DNA of 64,000 bases from positions 7,194,501 through 7,258,500 of the forward strand of contig NZ_CP128362.1 in the NCBI RefSeq assembly GCF_034274695.1, written 5' to 3'. Position 1 is the stretch's first letter, and each line of letters starts with the position of its first letter. The notes beneath the pieces were generated by a model. It made no database searches. It saw only the letters and a program-made list of their open reading frames with translations, and was not told the DNA's origin. The position numbers were made by a program, and so were the translations under genes. This stretch comes from Chitinophaga sp. LS1 (lineage in GTDB: Bacteria > Bacteroidota > Bacteroidia > Chitinophagales > Chitinophagaceae). Shown one piece after another: positions 17,748-28,338 of this stretch.

Positions 17748-18374
17748 TCATTTCATATTATCCATTCTCATTAAATTCAATTGCTCAGGAGTAAATTCTG
17801 TTAATAAATGATCATGAAGTTTTTGCGCAGCCTTTTCTATTTTGGCATGCACCTCTTGCAATAGATAATTTAACAACTCTTCAATTTTACTTATTTCCTC
17901 CTTCGAGAAGTTAATCATTTTAAGCCGACTGAAACGCAACTCTGTTTTGTCTGACAACTCTTTGTTTTTAGGTATCAACATAAATGAAATACCAATTTCC
18001 GCCTCAGTCTCACCTCTATGGGCAATAAATTGGTGGCGTAAATCCATCAGATACTCATGGACATCTTTTAATTTATTATTCTCGAACAAATCATTCGGTT
18101 CTAATTTGGGGTAGCTATGTTTCGATGCGTCTGTAAAGCATTTTCCATATAAAGCAATCAAAGAATAAGTTAAGGCGGATGCAACTGTACCCTCTGGTTT
18201 GGTTTTTAATAGAGTCGTGTATTCTATTAGCAATTGCAGATCCTCTTGTATAGAACAATATGCAATAAATTTCTTTGCCGCATATCCCGGTAAGGCGATG
18301 ACCAAGTTTTCAGCCCCATATGTTTGCTGGGCTTCTTTTATCAAGTGAAGTAGCCGTTGTGTTTTTTTGTCCAT
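17748..18374 (-). CDS. HEPN-like protein, possible effector of cyclase-like partner
   Basis: This 208-aa, largely helical, soluble protein contains DLRHQFIAHRGETEAE, with R113 and H119 giving an R-x5-H of the HEPN ribonuclease type. HEPN proteins often cleave RNA in anti-phage and toxin systems. The assignment rests on this single motif and on the helical composition. The gene is second after a cyclase-like gene (111 nt apart, same strand). No nucleotide-binding sensor domain is visible. Confidence 0.5.
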   Translation of the reverse strand: MDKKTQRLLHLIKEAQQTYGAENLVIALPGYAAKKFIAYCSIQEDLQLLIEYTTLLKTKPEGTVASALTYSLIALYGKCFTDASKHSYPKLEPNDLFENNKLKDVHEYLMDLRHQFIAHRGETEAEIGISFMLIPKNKELSDKTELRFSRLKMINFSKEEISKIEELLNYLLQEVHAKIEKAAQKLHDHLLTEFTPEQLNLMRMDNMK

Positions 18375-18484
18375 TTGTTATAAATTATGTTTAAAATTCA
18401 TGTTATGCAATCTGTAAATTAAACATAATTCATCATACTACAGGACAGAGTACATACAAGATAAAGCCCCCCTAGTTACCTAAC

Positions 18485-19321
18485 CTAAAGAAGCTTAGCG
18501 AAAGCGTCTAAATCGCGTTCGTAGATACTCAGATCCTTACCCTTCCACTCACTCAGAAGGTAGGAGTCGTGAAATAGTTGAGCAGTCTTATTAAATTGCC
18601 TGATTACTGCTTGGGGAAAAGTTGGCTTAATCTTAGTTAAAATATCTATGCATGCATATGCCTGGTCATTTACCCTATTATAAGGCCAAAGCATTTCATA
18701 TAAATTACATTCCTCGCTCTTTTCATTGGTATCAATGTGCCGAAAGTAATAGCGCATATCCACTCCGTATGTTGACAAATCTTTAAAATAACATTGGAAA
18801 TCTGGAATAGTCAAATGAAGAACCTCCAGATCCTTGATAACCTCGGGCGAAATAATAATCCGCATACCTGACAGTTTTGACAATTCAGACGTTTCATACG
18901 CTCTTGCGACTGCTTTGCCAACCGGATTAATCTCGTCTTGGCCAGTGGCAATGGCCCCGATATCCTTGAACTTTACAATCCAGTCCTTTACAATCCCGCA
19001 TCTCATTAGCGGTGTTTTCTCCTCCTCTTCGGTAAAGTTCGCGTAAAAACCGAAGGCATTTGAAAAAATGTCCTCTATTGCAATTATCAATGGCTCAACT
19101 GAAGCGCAATCTAAATAGAAGCAATCACTGAATGACCTGAGATAGATCTTGCTGTCTGTAGTACTATTCACTTGATTGACGACATTGACAAACTGGACTG
19201 CCAAATTTGAGTATATACTATGAAGGATTTTAACTTTTTGCTCGTTTGTGGTGCTAGTGTCCATTACTATCGCCTTATATCCTAGGACATCAATAAATGC
19301 GCAATATTTTGTTTCAATCAT
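18485..19321 (-). CDS. Class III nucleotidyl-cyclase-like protein
   Basis: This 278-aa soluble protein has the N-terminal CAFIDVLGYKAIV (D11) and RSFSDCFYLD (D66), the two metal-binding Asp positions of class III cyclases. These are followed by MRCGIVKDWI and GKAVARAYETSELSKLSGMRIIIS, which match the later strands of the cyclase fold. It is similar in general layout to stand-alone cyclases, including those of Pycsar defence systems. The product nucleotide cannot be read from sequence. It is the first gene of a two-gene minus-strand unit with the HEPN-like gene. Confidence 0.6.
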   Translation of the reverse strand: MIETKYCAFIDVLGYKAIVMDTSTTNEQKVKILHSIYSNLAVQFVNVVNQVNSTTDSKIYLRSFSDCFYLDCASVEPLIIAIEDIFSNAFGFYANFTEEEEKTPLMRCGIVKDWIVKFKDIGAIATGQDEINPVGKAVARAYETSELSKLSGMRIIISPEVIKDLEVLHLTIPDFQCYFKDLSTYGVDMRYYFRHIDTNEKSEECNLYEMLWPYNRVNDQAYACIDILTKIKPTFPQAVIRQFNKTAQLFHDSYLLSEWKGKDLSIYERDLDAFAKLL

Positions 19322-20256
19322 GGTGTTCGAGAAAATATGTTTTTTCCGGTCTGATTTTTTATCCTTATAAAGATAGTTATAAAAGCTCTAAGCAACATCT
19401 GACTTCACTCTATTATTATGTCGATCACCTTCGGAAGATCACCTGGATCAAGTTATCATTGTCGCCCCACCTCTACAATTATCCCATTGAGTTCCATTAG
19501 CTCATAGCTAAGACGGATTAAGAAATACTTCGAGGACGTATGTAGGCAAGATCAATAGGAGCACTCATGCAAAACTTGACGAAGCATTACAGAGAAAAAA
19601 GATTACTGTAAACTTAAGATTTTCGCTGTACCCATTTAGATTGGTTTGAATTGGATTAACATTATAGCCAAAAAAAGAAAGCCGCGTAAATCGTGCGATT
19701 TATGCGGCTTGTTGCTGTTTGATGTTCTTCCTGTGACCCTAGGTATCGAAACGTCGGACCAAATAATGCAGGATTTAACTAAATTATTGGAATTAGAGTC
19801 AAAATGAGCTGATTTAGTACAGTAAAAGTTCGAGGTTGAATATTAGGTTCTAATAAACTTAAAGCGGAAAAACAGTTGAAGTTTCGTTATATTATCTATT
19901 TCAATTACGATACTCCTCATTGGTTACCTGCTGTTTCCATTCAACTATTCTCTTTTCAGTATTTCGAACGATGTATATTTGTTAGAGTCTAGTATCAGCA
20001 CTTAGACCGCCTCTCCTACTACGCGGAAGTGGGTACTATGCAGCTGAGAGAAGACTAAGACGTTTTTACTAGAAAAACGCACTTTCAGGTCTAGTTATCC
20101 CCCCTTCCAACTTATTGGCCTGCTTTTGCCCGCTGACCAGTATAGGACTTTAGCCTGGCAGCTGTTATTAAGGATTAGTGCAGTTTGGGCAGGAACAGAC
20201 AGCCAGTCAAAGCGCCCTCCTAGGCCGTATGTAGCGACTTTTGCGACCAGGACACA
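19322..20256. other. Gene-poor stretch with one hairpin
   Basis: No convincing gene is present. A hairpin (AAGCCGCGTAAATC paired with GATTTATGCGGCTT, 19679-19710) resembles the one at 15958 and is followed by a sequence vaguely like a tRNA 3' end (GTGACCCTAGGTATCGAAAC). From ~20100 to 20250 one minus-strand frame is open without a start codon (LGGRFDWLSVPAQTALILNN). Confidence 0.4.
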
Positions 20257-21287
20257 CTAAACATTCCTTTTTTTCCCGGAATAAATAATCTTCTCTTTTG
20301 AAAGATGGATAAACTTGACTTCCTCCAGATTCAGCTTGGCCTCAATTAACTCGCCTGTGGCCGTATTATAAGTTGTTAATGGAATACCGGCACCATAAAA
20401 GAACTCAATGGTTTCTTTCTCACCTTTCAGCGGCTCGCGTAACCAAAGCGAAACGATACGCGCAAATGATTTCACATTTTCACCTTTAAAGAACAAAAAC
20501 GGCGGCACCTGTAGTTGGCTGATCGGCTTATGGCCAAAACTTGCGATATCCATACTGTGATAAGGAATGCCATATTGAAAAAAATAGTTCTGTCAGAATA
20601 GTAAGGTAACATGTGTCGGATACGCCAGGCTCGGATCTTGTTTTTTATACAATAATAAAAATGGAGAAGAAGTACCCACGCCAAAAGTATAAGTAATCTT
20701 GTTGATAATCGCCGTGTGCGCAAGCGCATCGTCTAACAAGGAACTGTTCAGGAATTGCCTGGTGATCTCATAAAACGGCAACTCTACTTACGGAAAAATT
20801 GTATACACCATTTTTACCGGTGCCTTAAAAACTTGCAATGGCCGATAGGTCCCCTTGACGAAGGTAATGGCAGTTTCACCTATTTCCACATCGATGCGAA
20901 TAGCATCCTTATCCAGTGCTGTTCTTTCAATTTTTATATGTTCAGGCTGCCCTTCACAGGTATCATCACCCACCATCTCGACTTGTTTGTCCGCGGACTT
21001 GGATTGGGAATACCGTTTTTTCCCCGCACCTGATTTAAGGTGCGCGAAGAACCCAGAAACGCAGCCAGATCAGTTTCCCATTTAGCAAAGCGTTCGTTAC
21101 AACTTTCACATTCATCAAATGAAAATAGCGTATTGTTTCCCTAAGCATGTGAAAAGGTATGGGCTTCTTTCCAACGCTTCGATGATGTGACGCCACAATA
21201 TTTGAAAGTTCGCTCACCTGTTGTTGGTAGCCGTTTTGGTCGCACAGGTGGGCATATCACTTCACATTGTGCATGATAAATGTTCAT
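20257..21287 (-). pseudogene. HNH endonuclease family gene, multiply broken
   Basis: Reading from ATG 21287, the frame encodes KYCGVTSSKRWKEAHTF, a TAG stop, then NTLFSFDECESCNERFAKWE and FLGSSRTLNQVRGKNGIP. This is a CxxC/H/CxxCN zinc-HNH domain. A frameshift near 21015 leads into SADKQVEMVGDD and RIDVEIGETAITFVKGTYRPLQ, with further in-frame stops near 20788 and 20593. The frame then runs to TGELIEAKLNLEEVKFIHL. An intact version would be ~340 aa. At least four disabling changes mean it is dead. Confidence 0.75.
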
Positions 21288-21699
21288 AAAGCTGATAAGC
21301 TGTTGTCTGTCCACTTCGGTTTTTAGAAAAAACTATAAAGGCATACATCATCCATTTAAGTATATACAAAGGTCGCTATTTTCGCTTATACCCAATTATT
21401 TCCCCATTTTCCTCGTGACATCTGGTTAAGATGGACAGGCCACACATTGGTAAGGAATACCATCGGTCGTATGAAGAATGTGGGACTGGTTTAGAATCCG
21501 TTTATACCCAGTAGCGTAATAAACTAATCCGCTTTAACTTCTCATTAACTCTAGGCAATAGTTTTTTGTTTATTATCGCATTATTTATAACTGTGAAAAA
21601 TATATATAAAATAGCAGGACCTGCTCTTAGAACGAGTCTTGCTATTTTAGTGTCCAGTAGTGGTGAGTTTTCGAACCAATAACTGCAAATTATCTGGAT
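21288..21699. other. Intergenic, nothing recognised
   Basis: This is an AT-rich stretch with no convincing gene. A weak hairpin (GCAGGACCTGC-like) followed by T-rich sequence near 21614-21640 could be a terminator. Confidence 0.3.
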
Positions 21700-21942
21700 T
21701 TAGGAATGATTAAATTCTATGGTCTTCTGCTTGATAATATAACTGATACCCCGATCTCCATATTCATCTGTTGATTCAAACAAACTTGTTATTGTGTGAA
21801 ACAACCTAATGATCCTAATTGATGCATTGCCGTGTAATATAGCCCTAATCAACTCTGACCAGAATGTAATTGCTGGGAGAATAAAAATAACTACTAATAG
21901 AGGAATTACTTTCTTTAGTATAAATTCTTTATATTTAACCAC
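21700..21942 (-). CDS. Small possible membrane protein
   Basis: This is an 80-aa frame with one strong hydrophobic helix (VIPLLVVIFILPAITFW, residues ~12-28). There is no family recognition. Neighbours are pseudogenes, so this could also be chance or a remnant. Confidence 0.25.
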   Translation of the reverse strand: MVKYKEFILKKVIPLLVVIFILPAITFWSELIRAILHGNASIRIIRLFHTITSLFESTDEYGDRGISYIIKQKTIEFNHS

Positions 21943-22085
21943 TGATTATTGATATTCACAGATACTATTTAATTATCGTTAAATGGTAATGATAGTAAGC
22001 CTAATTTATGATCGCCATTGTTTAGTTGCATTGAGCACTCTTTTGTAACCTTAGCGAAAGAATAATTAATATATTGGTGATTGAT

Positions 22086-22500
22086 TCACCCAAAGTAGTT
22101 TTGCATGTCTGCGTCTATAATGTAGCGCATCCTGTTCACACTAAATTCTCCTGACAGTTTTTCCAATGCCTGGTGTTGTGATTTACCCGTTCTAAACCCA
22201 TACGAATGCTGATAGAATAAGTCCTCATATATTGGAGTTAGAACTTTCGATACCGCTGTCTGCAGCAGCTTATCTTCCACTGTAGGAAGACTGTAATCGG
22301 TAACAACAACTACAAAGACCCAGTGGCCGTAGTTTATCATCTCCTTTCGGTATAAATTCCCGACGGATATTGGGCGCGCGGTATGTGCCGCTCCTAAAAG
22401 CCTTAAGTAGTTGATGTATTCTCTCATTTCTTTTTTTATTATAGTCAATCCATTTCTCTGCTTCTCTACTGTTAAAACTTCTTTCATGTCTCTGGTACAT
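22086..22500 (-). pseudogene. Group II intron reverse transcriptase, N-terminal fragment, frameshifted
   Basis: The first frame (22500 to ~22300) encodes RNERIHQLLKAFRSGTYRAP and FIPKGDDKLRPLG. A second frame continues TVEDKLLQTAVSKVLTPIYEDLFYQHSYGFR and YIIDADMQNYF, RT blocks 1-3 of a group II intron-type enzyme. The YADD block and maturase region are absent. It probably belongs to the minus-strand intron whose RNA domains seem to lie at 24200-24620, separated from it by the IS110 insertion. Confidence 0.75.
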
Positions 22501-22604
22501 TTAGTGTTGCTAAGATGCTAGTTCCGTAAACAGACATCCCCCTTCCTTAATAAGTGGCTTTCATAGAGCTGATTTCCCACCCTTCAAACAGTACTTCCAT
22601 ATAA

Positions 22605-23978
22605 CTAAGCGACATGTTTTTTTAGTGATTCCAGCTTTCTTTCCAAGTAAGCGATTTTGGCATTTTTCCGCTGTTCCTGATATTGTTGCAAATCTAAAGG
22701 ATTGAACTCTACCTTATTTGTAACCATTTTATAGTAAATAGTTGCTATTTTATTGGCGGTTGCTACAATAGCATACTTGTTTCCTCCTTTCGCCTTCATC
22801 CGTCTAAAATAGTCTCCCAGCCAGTGATCACTTCGCTGAACCCCGTTAGCTGCCATCCGGAATGCCTGGCTGGCGGAATTAGGCTTCTTTTTCATCAACT
22901 TACTGCTGATTATTTTTCCGCCCGATTTTTTAGTATTGGGGCATAAATTCAACCAGGACACAAAATGTTTTTCGTTTTTCCATTTACCCAAGTCAGTTCC
23001 TGTTTCTGACAGTATTTCCAACGCACAGATGTCACTCATTCCATAAATAGCAAGAACATCGACCCCAAGAATATTTTTCAAAAATGATCTGGTATTAAAT
23101 ACAGGAGCGTTTTTACTCCTCTTTTTTGCTTTGGACAGAATATCTTCTTTCTTTGTTTCTATCAAAGGGATCTCTCCTTCATTTTGTATAGCTGCATACC
23201 TCTGTAATTGTGCTTCTATTGCTTTCTCGCATGTTATAATTCGTTGCTGAAAGAATTTGTAACTGATATAATTCTCTTCCAATGTGAACAACTGCTCCGC
23301 GCGCCAGTTGCCTTCTAATGATTTTATTATAACTTCATGACTAGCTTTTATGCGATAATCAAGAAATGGCAAAAAATTCGCAGCATTTCTTTCTCCGGCA
23401 ATGATAGCTTCGATGATGGCTGTACCAGATTTACCCACTATATCGCTGATCACTGTATGCAATTTAATATTCATCAACTCCAGTGCCTTTTGCATCCGCA
23501 ATACAAACCGGCTACTTTCCTCGGTAAGGGTTCTCCTGTGACGAACCAATGTTCGCAATGTTTCCTGCTCATTTTCCGGCAAATAGCTACTTTTTACTAA
23601 TCCGCAACTATGCAGTTGTTGTAGCCATTCCGCGTCACTCTGATCCGTTTTTCTACCCGTGACATTGCGTACATGCTGTGCATTGACCAAATAAACATCA
23701 AACCCATACAGAATCAAATAGTTGAATAAAGGTTTCCAGTAAACCCCTGTGCTTTCCATCGCTATGGTATCTATGCCACATTTTTCCAACCAATCAACTA
23801 TTTCCTTTAGATCACAACTCATCGTTCCAAAGACTCGAACAGACTGTTGATCTCGATCTTGGGGAACTGCCACTGCATGGATGGTATCCCCAATGTCAAT
23901 TCCTGCGGCATTCGGATTAACTACAGGCATTGGTACAAAGCCTGGATTTGCTACTTTTTTAGATGTTTTTTTGGGCAT
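22605..23978 (-). CDS. IS110-family transposase (DEDD recombinase)
   Basis: This 457-aa protein has the RuvC-like DEDD domain at the N-terminus (AGIDIGDTIHAVAV; AMESTGVYWKPL; GRKTDQSDAEWL) and the C-terminal transposase-20 domain (ILGVDVLAIYGMSDICALEILSETG, then SWLNLCPNTKKSGGK and QAFRMAANGV) with the conserved Ser region. IS110 transposases are guided by a bridge RNA encoded in the element's non-coding end. The gene appears intact. It sits between pieces of a group II intron relic. Confidence 0.93.
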   Translation of the reverse strand: MPKKTSKKVANPGFVPMPVVNPNAAGIDIGDTIHAVAVPQDRDQQSVRVFGTMSCDLKEIVDWLEKCGIDTIAMESTGVYWKPLFNYLILYGFDVYLVNAQHVRNVTGRKTDQSDAEWLQQLHSCGLVKSSYLPENEQETLRTLVRHRRTLTEESSRFVLRMQKALELMNIKLHTVISDIVGKSGTAIIEAIIAGERNAANFLPFLDYRIKASHEVIIKSLEGNWRAEQLFTLEENYISYKFFQQRIITCEKAIEAQLQRYAAIQNEGEIPLIETKKEDILSKAKKRSKNAPVFNTRSFLKNILGVDVLAIYGMSDICALEILSETGTDLGKWKNEKHFVSWLNLCPNTKKSGGKIISSKLMKKKPNSASQAFRMAANGVQRSDHWLGDYFRRMKAKGGNKYAIVATANKIATIYYKMVTNKVEFNPLDLQQYQEQRKNAKIAYLERKLESLKKHVA

Positions 23979-24195
23979 AGACTTTTTACTTTAAGAAGCA
24001 AAAGAGCTTTGCCTTCAAGCATAAATAAGTATAATCTTCCATACGGGGTCGAGCCCCAATTTGAAACCTAAAAAGCAAGAAGAACCAAACTATGAGATGA
24101 ATTTTATATTCATTGGACTGCCAGGTCTTACTGCAAAGTCTTTTGCTTTTTAAATTTATATTATTCTTGAACATTAGTCGGGGGGCTGCCCCAGT
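23979..24195 (-). ncRNA. Candidate IS110 bridge-RNA region and element end
   Basis: The ~215-bp non-coding stretch upstream of the transposase has the position and size of the bridge-RNA-encoding left end in IS110-group elements. It ends near a GC palindrome (GGGGGCTGCCCC, ~24180-24192), which may mark the element boundary. I have not folded it, and the element ends are not defined by a visible duplication. Confidence 0.35.
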
Positions 24196-24199
24196 TATT

Positions 24200-24620
24200 T
24201 TGCGCGAAACATAAGCTGGTTATTCGTATACTATGAGGATGCTAAGACTGCCTTCGTCCTTCTCCCTACCTTCGATCTCTCTCGGTTCGGATACCGCCCG
24301 ATACCGCCTTGTCTTTGTGCTTTACAAGGTGGCGATATGTACCTCGCAAGCCTGGATACTTATTGTTCGGTCAATCCATTGTAAACCGACTTTCGTTTGG
24401 AGACGTTAGGTTCTCCTGTGTTCCCCTATTACCCTTGTCCGCCTCTGATATGTTCTAAGTCCACGGTCGAATCGCCCCCACTCGTCAATAACGCAGGTTA
24501 GATGTTGCCTTAGCGTTTCGAACAACTAAACCTTCAACATTCAGGAGAGTTTCGAGGCTCAATAGCATACCTTCAGCTGTCGCTGTCTACGCTTCGGTGT
24601 GACTTGTAAAGCTGATGTTG
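24200..24620 (-). ncRNA. Probable 5' RNA domains of a degraded group II intron
   Basis: The minus-strand reading contains structured, non-coding sequence with motifs such as AACACAGGAGAACCTAACG and stem-rich blocks typical of ribozyme domains I-IV. It lies upstream of the RT fragment at 22086-22500 on the same strand, with the IS110 in between. No domain V was found, so the intron would be inactive. The assignment is by general appearance and context. Confidence 0.35.
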
Positions 24621-25218
24621 TAATTGTTTCAATTTCCTGGTTAACAGGGAATAGAGAAACCTACCATTCTGTTGGTAGTAGCCTGCCCCGACACGCGTAA
24701 AGAGTAATCTTTGGGTGTGAAGCTCGGGAGATAATGTACCGAATAGCTACGAGGCTATCAGAAAAGGCTGTGAGGCCAAAACTGACCTGGAAGTTTCATC
24801 CGGGATAGGGCTAGGCTGACTGGCATGGTTAAGGTAACTGAACTATCGATAAACGTCGTGAAGACAAATGAGCTAAAGAAACTGAAAAGCTCCAGCCAAA
24901 AGGCAAACGTGGGACAATCTACTCGAAGCTTAGATTGCACAGACAAATAACACGTCCGGCGGAAAGATAGAACCTAAACCAGTCTTGTTACAACATCGGA
25001 ACAAGGTAAGCCCTATTCTTCGCCTGCAAAGGCAAGTTAACCGTAAGGAAAACCCATGAAGGAGAGGGTATAGGAACCGACAAAAAGCGAAGGATGCTTT
25101 GTAATGAAGCGTATAGGGGATGAAACGATCGCCCTGCGGTGAAAGCCGGCTAACTTGTTGTAGTGGTCAATCATGGCGAGAAAACATGTAGAACCTAAAA
25201 CTAAGGGGAAACAAGCAA

Positions 25219-25927
25219 ATGACTGTATTACCAAATATGGATGCGGTTCCCACACACGCAGCAAACTGGGATTCCATTGACTGGAACCTGGCTCATCGTG
25301 TGGTAATGAGGCTACAAGTCCGTATCGCTAAGGCAACACGCGAAGGTCGCTGGCGCAAGGTAAAAGCCCTGCAATGGTTACTAACGCATTCTTACGCTGC
25401 CAAAATACTGGCAATTAAGAAAGTTACTACAAACCGTGGTAAAAGAACACCCGGAGTGGATGGGGTACTCCTAAAAACTCCAGAAGACAAAGCCGCCATA
25501 GTTAACTCGCTAAAACGCGCGGGATATCAACCGTCTCCTTTAAGGCGGATTTATATTTCCAAGGCTAACGGAAAACTTCGACCGCTTGGTATACCAGTAA
25601 TGAGTGATCGATGTATGCAAGCACTGCATACTATTGCACTTTTACCAATGGCGGAAACAAAAGCAGATTGGAACAGCTACGGGTTCAGACCCGAACGTTG
25701 TACTGCAGATGCTATTGAATCTTTATTCAATTACCTCTCCAGAAAGAATGCCCCACAATGGGTATTGGAAGGCGATATTAAAGGTTGTTTTGACAACATT
25801 AGCCACGAATGGATGTTGAAAAATATCTGTTGTGATACGAAAGTATTACAGAAATGGTTGCAAGCGGGTTACATGGAACAGGCTACGTTATTCCCCACAG
25901 AAAGAGGTACTCCCCAAGGAGGAATCG
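25219..25927 (+). CDS. Group II intron reverse transcriptase/maturase, exon 1 (outer)
   Basis: This is the first 236 codons and one nucleotide of the outer intron's protein. RT blocks visible are RGKRTPGVDGV, YIPKANGKLRPLGIP-like text (ISKANGKLRPLGIPVMSDR), SYGFRPERC, WVLEGDIKGCFDNISHEW and RGTPQGGI. The protein is then cut by the inner intron after the first base of a codon. Joined to 28339-29366 the frame is continuous and gives 578 aa (709 + 1028 nt = 579 codons with stop). Confidence 0.85.
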
Positions 25928-26550
25928 GTGCGCTGCGAAGCGTGTACAAGTAATGCTTGGCAGGATTAATCCTCCTGTACAAGATAGTGCTTTCCCCAAA
26001 GCACTAAGGCTGATCCGGCAGGCAATGGATAATGAGCATTAGATTGTCTGGAGCCCGGAGAACAAGGGATAAAATGACGGCACTCCGTTACGTTATGAGA
26101 TCCCGAGCCTGATGCAAACTATGGTTACGAAAGAAACTCTTGTTAGAAGCGTTCCTCACCTTGAACGTACTGTCAAACAACGGAGATGGTACGAGACATT
26201 GGGTAATAGAATATCTGTTCGATTCTATGAAAAGGCATTTTTGCTGCGATGTCAAACTGCTCTGGTTATAGGGGTATAAACCATCAGCCATGTCGGGGAT
26301 ATTAGTGTATATCTCATGGGCGTAAAGAGAGAACCTAAGGTTTGCGCAGATGTACTTGTACATGAACGTAGGAAGGTTAGATACTGGTCTTATGTATTTA
26401 AAGATGCGTAAGAATGGATCAGCTGCGATTGACGTGGTATCTACCTGGCAGAGTGGTCGTAGTAGTCCGAGCAGGAAAAGAGTCCTGCACATGGCGAAGG
26501 ACCGCAGGATTGTAAAGATTTATGTTTGAAAATAGAGAGGAATAAAATGT

Positions 26551-28226
26551 ATGTCCGATATTATCAAAGTTCAACATAGTCTCGCCAGAAAGGCGCATAG
26601 TGATACGAACCATCAGTTCGGTCATCTCTATCGTATTATTTGCAACAGAGAATGGATTACAGAGGCTCTTGAAGCTGTATTACAGAACAAAGGAGCCAAA
26701 ACAGCCGGTATTGACGGCGTAACCAAAAAGACACTTCAATCGGATGACGCAAAAAGAGCGCTGGTAACAGAATTGGAAATGGAACTTCGGGAGAAGAAGT
26801 TTAATCCCAAACCAGTAAGAAGAGTATACATACCTAAAGGAGAGATCAGAAACGGCCGATTGGGATACTTATTGTCAAGGATCGTGTAGTACAAATGCTT
26901 ATCAAAATGTTGCTAGAGCCTATATGGGAGAGTTTATTTATGAACTGTTCCAACGGGTTCCGCCCAAAACGCAGGACAATGGATTGTATTGCGTTACTGG
27001 ATAGCTATATCAATAAGCGAAATAAATACTATTGGATCATTGAAGGAGATATTAGGGGAGCATTTGATAATATTCATCATGAAACACTGATGAGTATTTT
27101 ATCCAAAAGGATTGGTGATCAGAGAATCTTAAATCTGATTAATCAATTTCTGAAGGCAGGCGTCATGGAAAATGGATTATTCCATAAGAGCGAATCTGGC
27201 TCACCTCAGGGTGGTATTTGCTCGCCTTTACTGGCCAATATTTATCTGCATGAAATGGATAAATATTGGTGGGAACATTATGGCGGATTACATCGAAAGG
27301 CAAAAGAGAAAAGAAGAACAGAGAAGAAAGGGAATTGTTCATTGATAAAATATGCTGACGATTGGCTGTTATTAACCAATGGCACCAAACAGGAAGCATA
27401 TAGATTGAGAAATGAATTTGAGAAGTTCCTGAAGGAGAAATTACATCTGGAATTATCAGTGGAAAAGACGCACATAACTCATGTGAATAAAGGATTTGAT
27501 TTTCTGGGGTTTAATATTCGTCGGCATGTTAGAAATAATGACAAGCCCAAAATGTTTATTACGCCCACTAAAAGGTCAATAGAGAAGTTAAAGATGAAGG
27601 TTAAGGAAATGACAGCAAGGAAAAGATTTAAAGATGTTCCCCTTTTAAAGTTCTCTGCCCTGAATGCACTGCTCAGAGGTTGGATTGCTTATTATCGACA
27701 TAGTAACGTCAAGACTATAGCCAAGCAACTTGACCTATGGGTAAATCGCCGTTTAGTGTCCTGGTTGAAAAAGCGTCATCGTTTACCTGTAAGAAGAATA
27801 CTGAAAATGTATAAGAAACGGCAGAATGGTACCAGAAATAATTTAGGTATTCAAGACGGGAATAGGATAAAATATCTGTTCAAGATGTTTGACCAACCCC
27901 TTACGAAGTACAAATCACGTAAGCCGGCAAACCTTTATTTGAATAAGGATGCCATAATAAGAACGGAAGCAGTGACAGTACGAGAAGTATCAATACCAGA
28001 TAAAGTATGGTTCGGAAATGCAGATAATGAATCATGGAGAGTGATCAAAGCTGAATTAAAAGCAGCAAGAGGTGCGCGTTGTGAAATATGTGGCAGCCTG
28101 AGTAATCTTGATTTGCATCATATAAAGGCGAAGAAAACAGGAGGCAAGGATACAAAAGAAAACGCGCAACTACTCTGTGAATCGTGTCATATTAAAACGC
28201 CCACGTACGGTAGACAAAAGAAATAA
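26551..28226 (+). pseudogene. Inner-intron reverse transcriptase/maturase with HNH, one frameshift
   Basis: Two frames make one ~558-aa protein. Residues 1-~100 (AKTAGIDGVTKK...VRRVYIPKG) run in the first frame. From about 26850 the second frame reads KRPIGILIVKDRVVQMLIKM, then NCSNGFRPKRRTMDC, WIIEGDIRGAFDNIHHE, SGSPQGGICSPLLANIYL, KYADDWLLL (catalytic YADD), the maturase X domain, and a C-terminal HNH (CEICGSLSNLDLHHI...CESCH). A single-nucleotide indel near 26846 breaks it. The inner intron may need a maturase in trans. Confidence 0.85.
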
Positions 28227-28237
28227 TGTTGCAATCT

Positions 28238-28275
28238 GGAAAGCCTATTGACGCAAAAGTGTCACGATGGGTTTG
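28238..28275 (+). ncRNA. Domain V of inner group II intron
   Basis: A hairpin of about 34-38 nt with arms AAGCCTA/TGGGTTT, inner stem TTGACGC/GTGTCA, an AAAA-type loop and a CGA bulge starts 12 nt after the RT stop. This is the catalytic hairpin of group II ribozymes. Confidence 0.65.
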
Positions 28276-28338
28276 GAGAGAGGAATGGGGAAACACAGGT
28301 GGTGTGAACTACAAAGGTGCGTCCTGTTCCTACTCTAT

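Larger units (their letters stand above)
25928..28338 (+). mobile_element. Inner group II intron nested in the RT gene (twintron)
   Basis: The intron begins with GTGCGC (25928) and ends in AT (28338). Excision fuses ...CAAGGAGGAATCG to CCTCACCCATC... and restores RGTPQGGI-A-SPILANLVLDG, the conserved RT block of the host maturase, in frame. Domain V is visible at about 28238-28275 (AAGCCTA and TGGGTTT arms, AGC triad side, GCAAAAG-type loop). Its own RT gene is at 26551-28226. Confidence 0.85.

Noticed and set aside
19730..19760. Another tRNA-end scar (GTGACCCTAGGTATCGAAAC)
   Set aside because: Similarity to the tRNA-Lys end is weak and no paired CTCGACTAAA repeat is present, so it was not counted as an attachment site.
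20100..20250. Minus-strand open frame LGGRFDWLSVPAQTALILNN
   Set aside because: It has no start codon and is short. It could be a remnant but cannot be supported.
22086..22500. Retron or diversity-generating reverse transcriptase
   Set aside because: The RT blocks visible are of the group II intron type, and no msr/msd-like or template-repeat structure is seen nearby.
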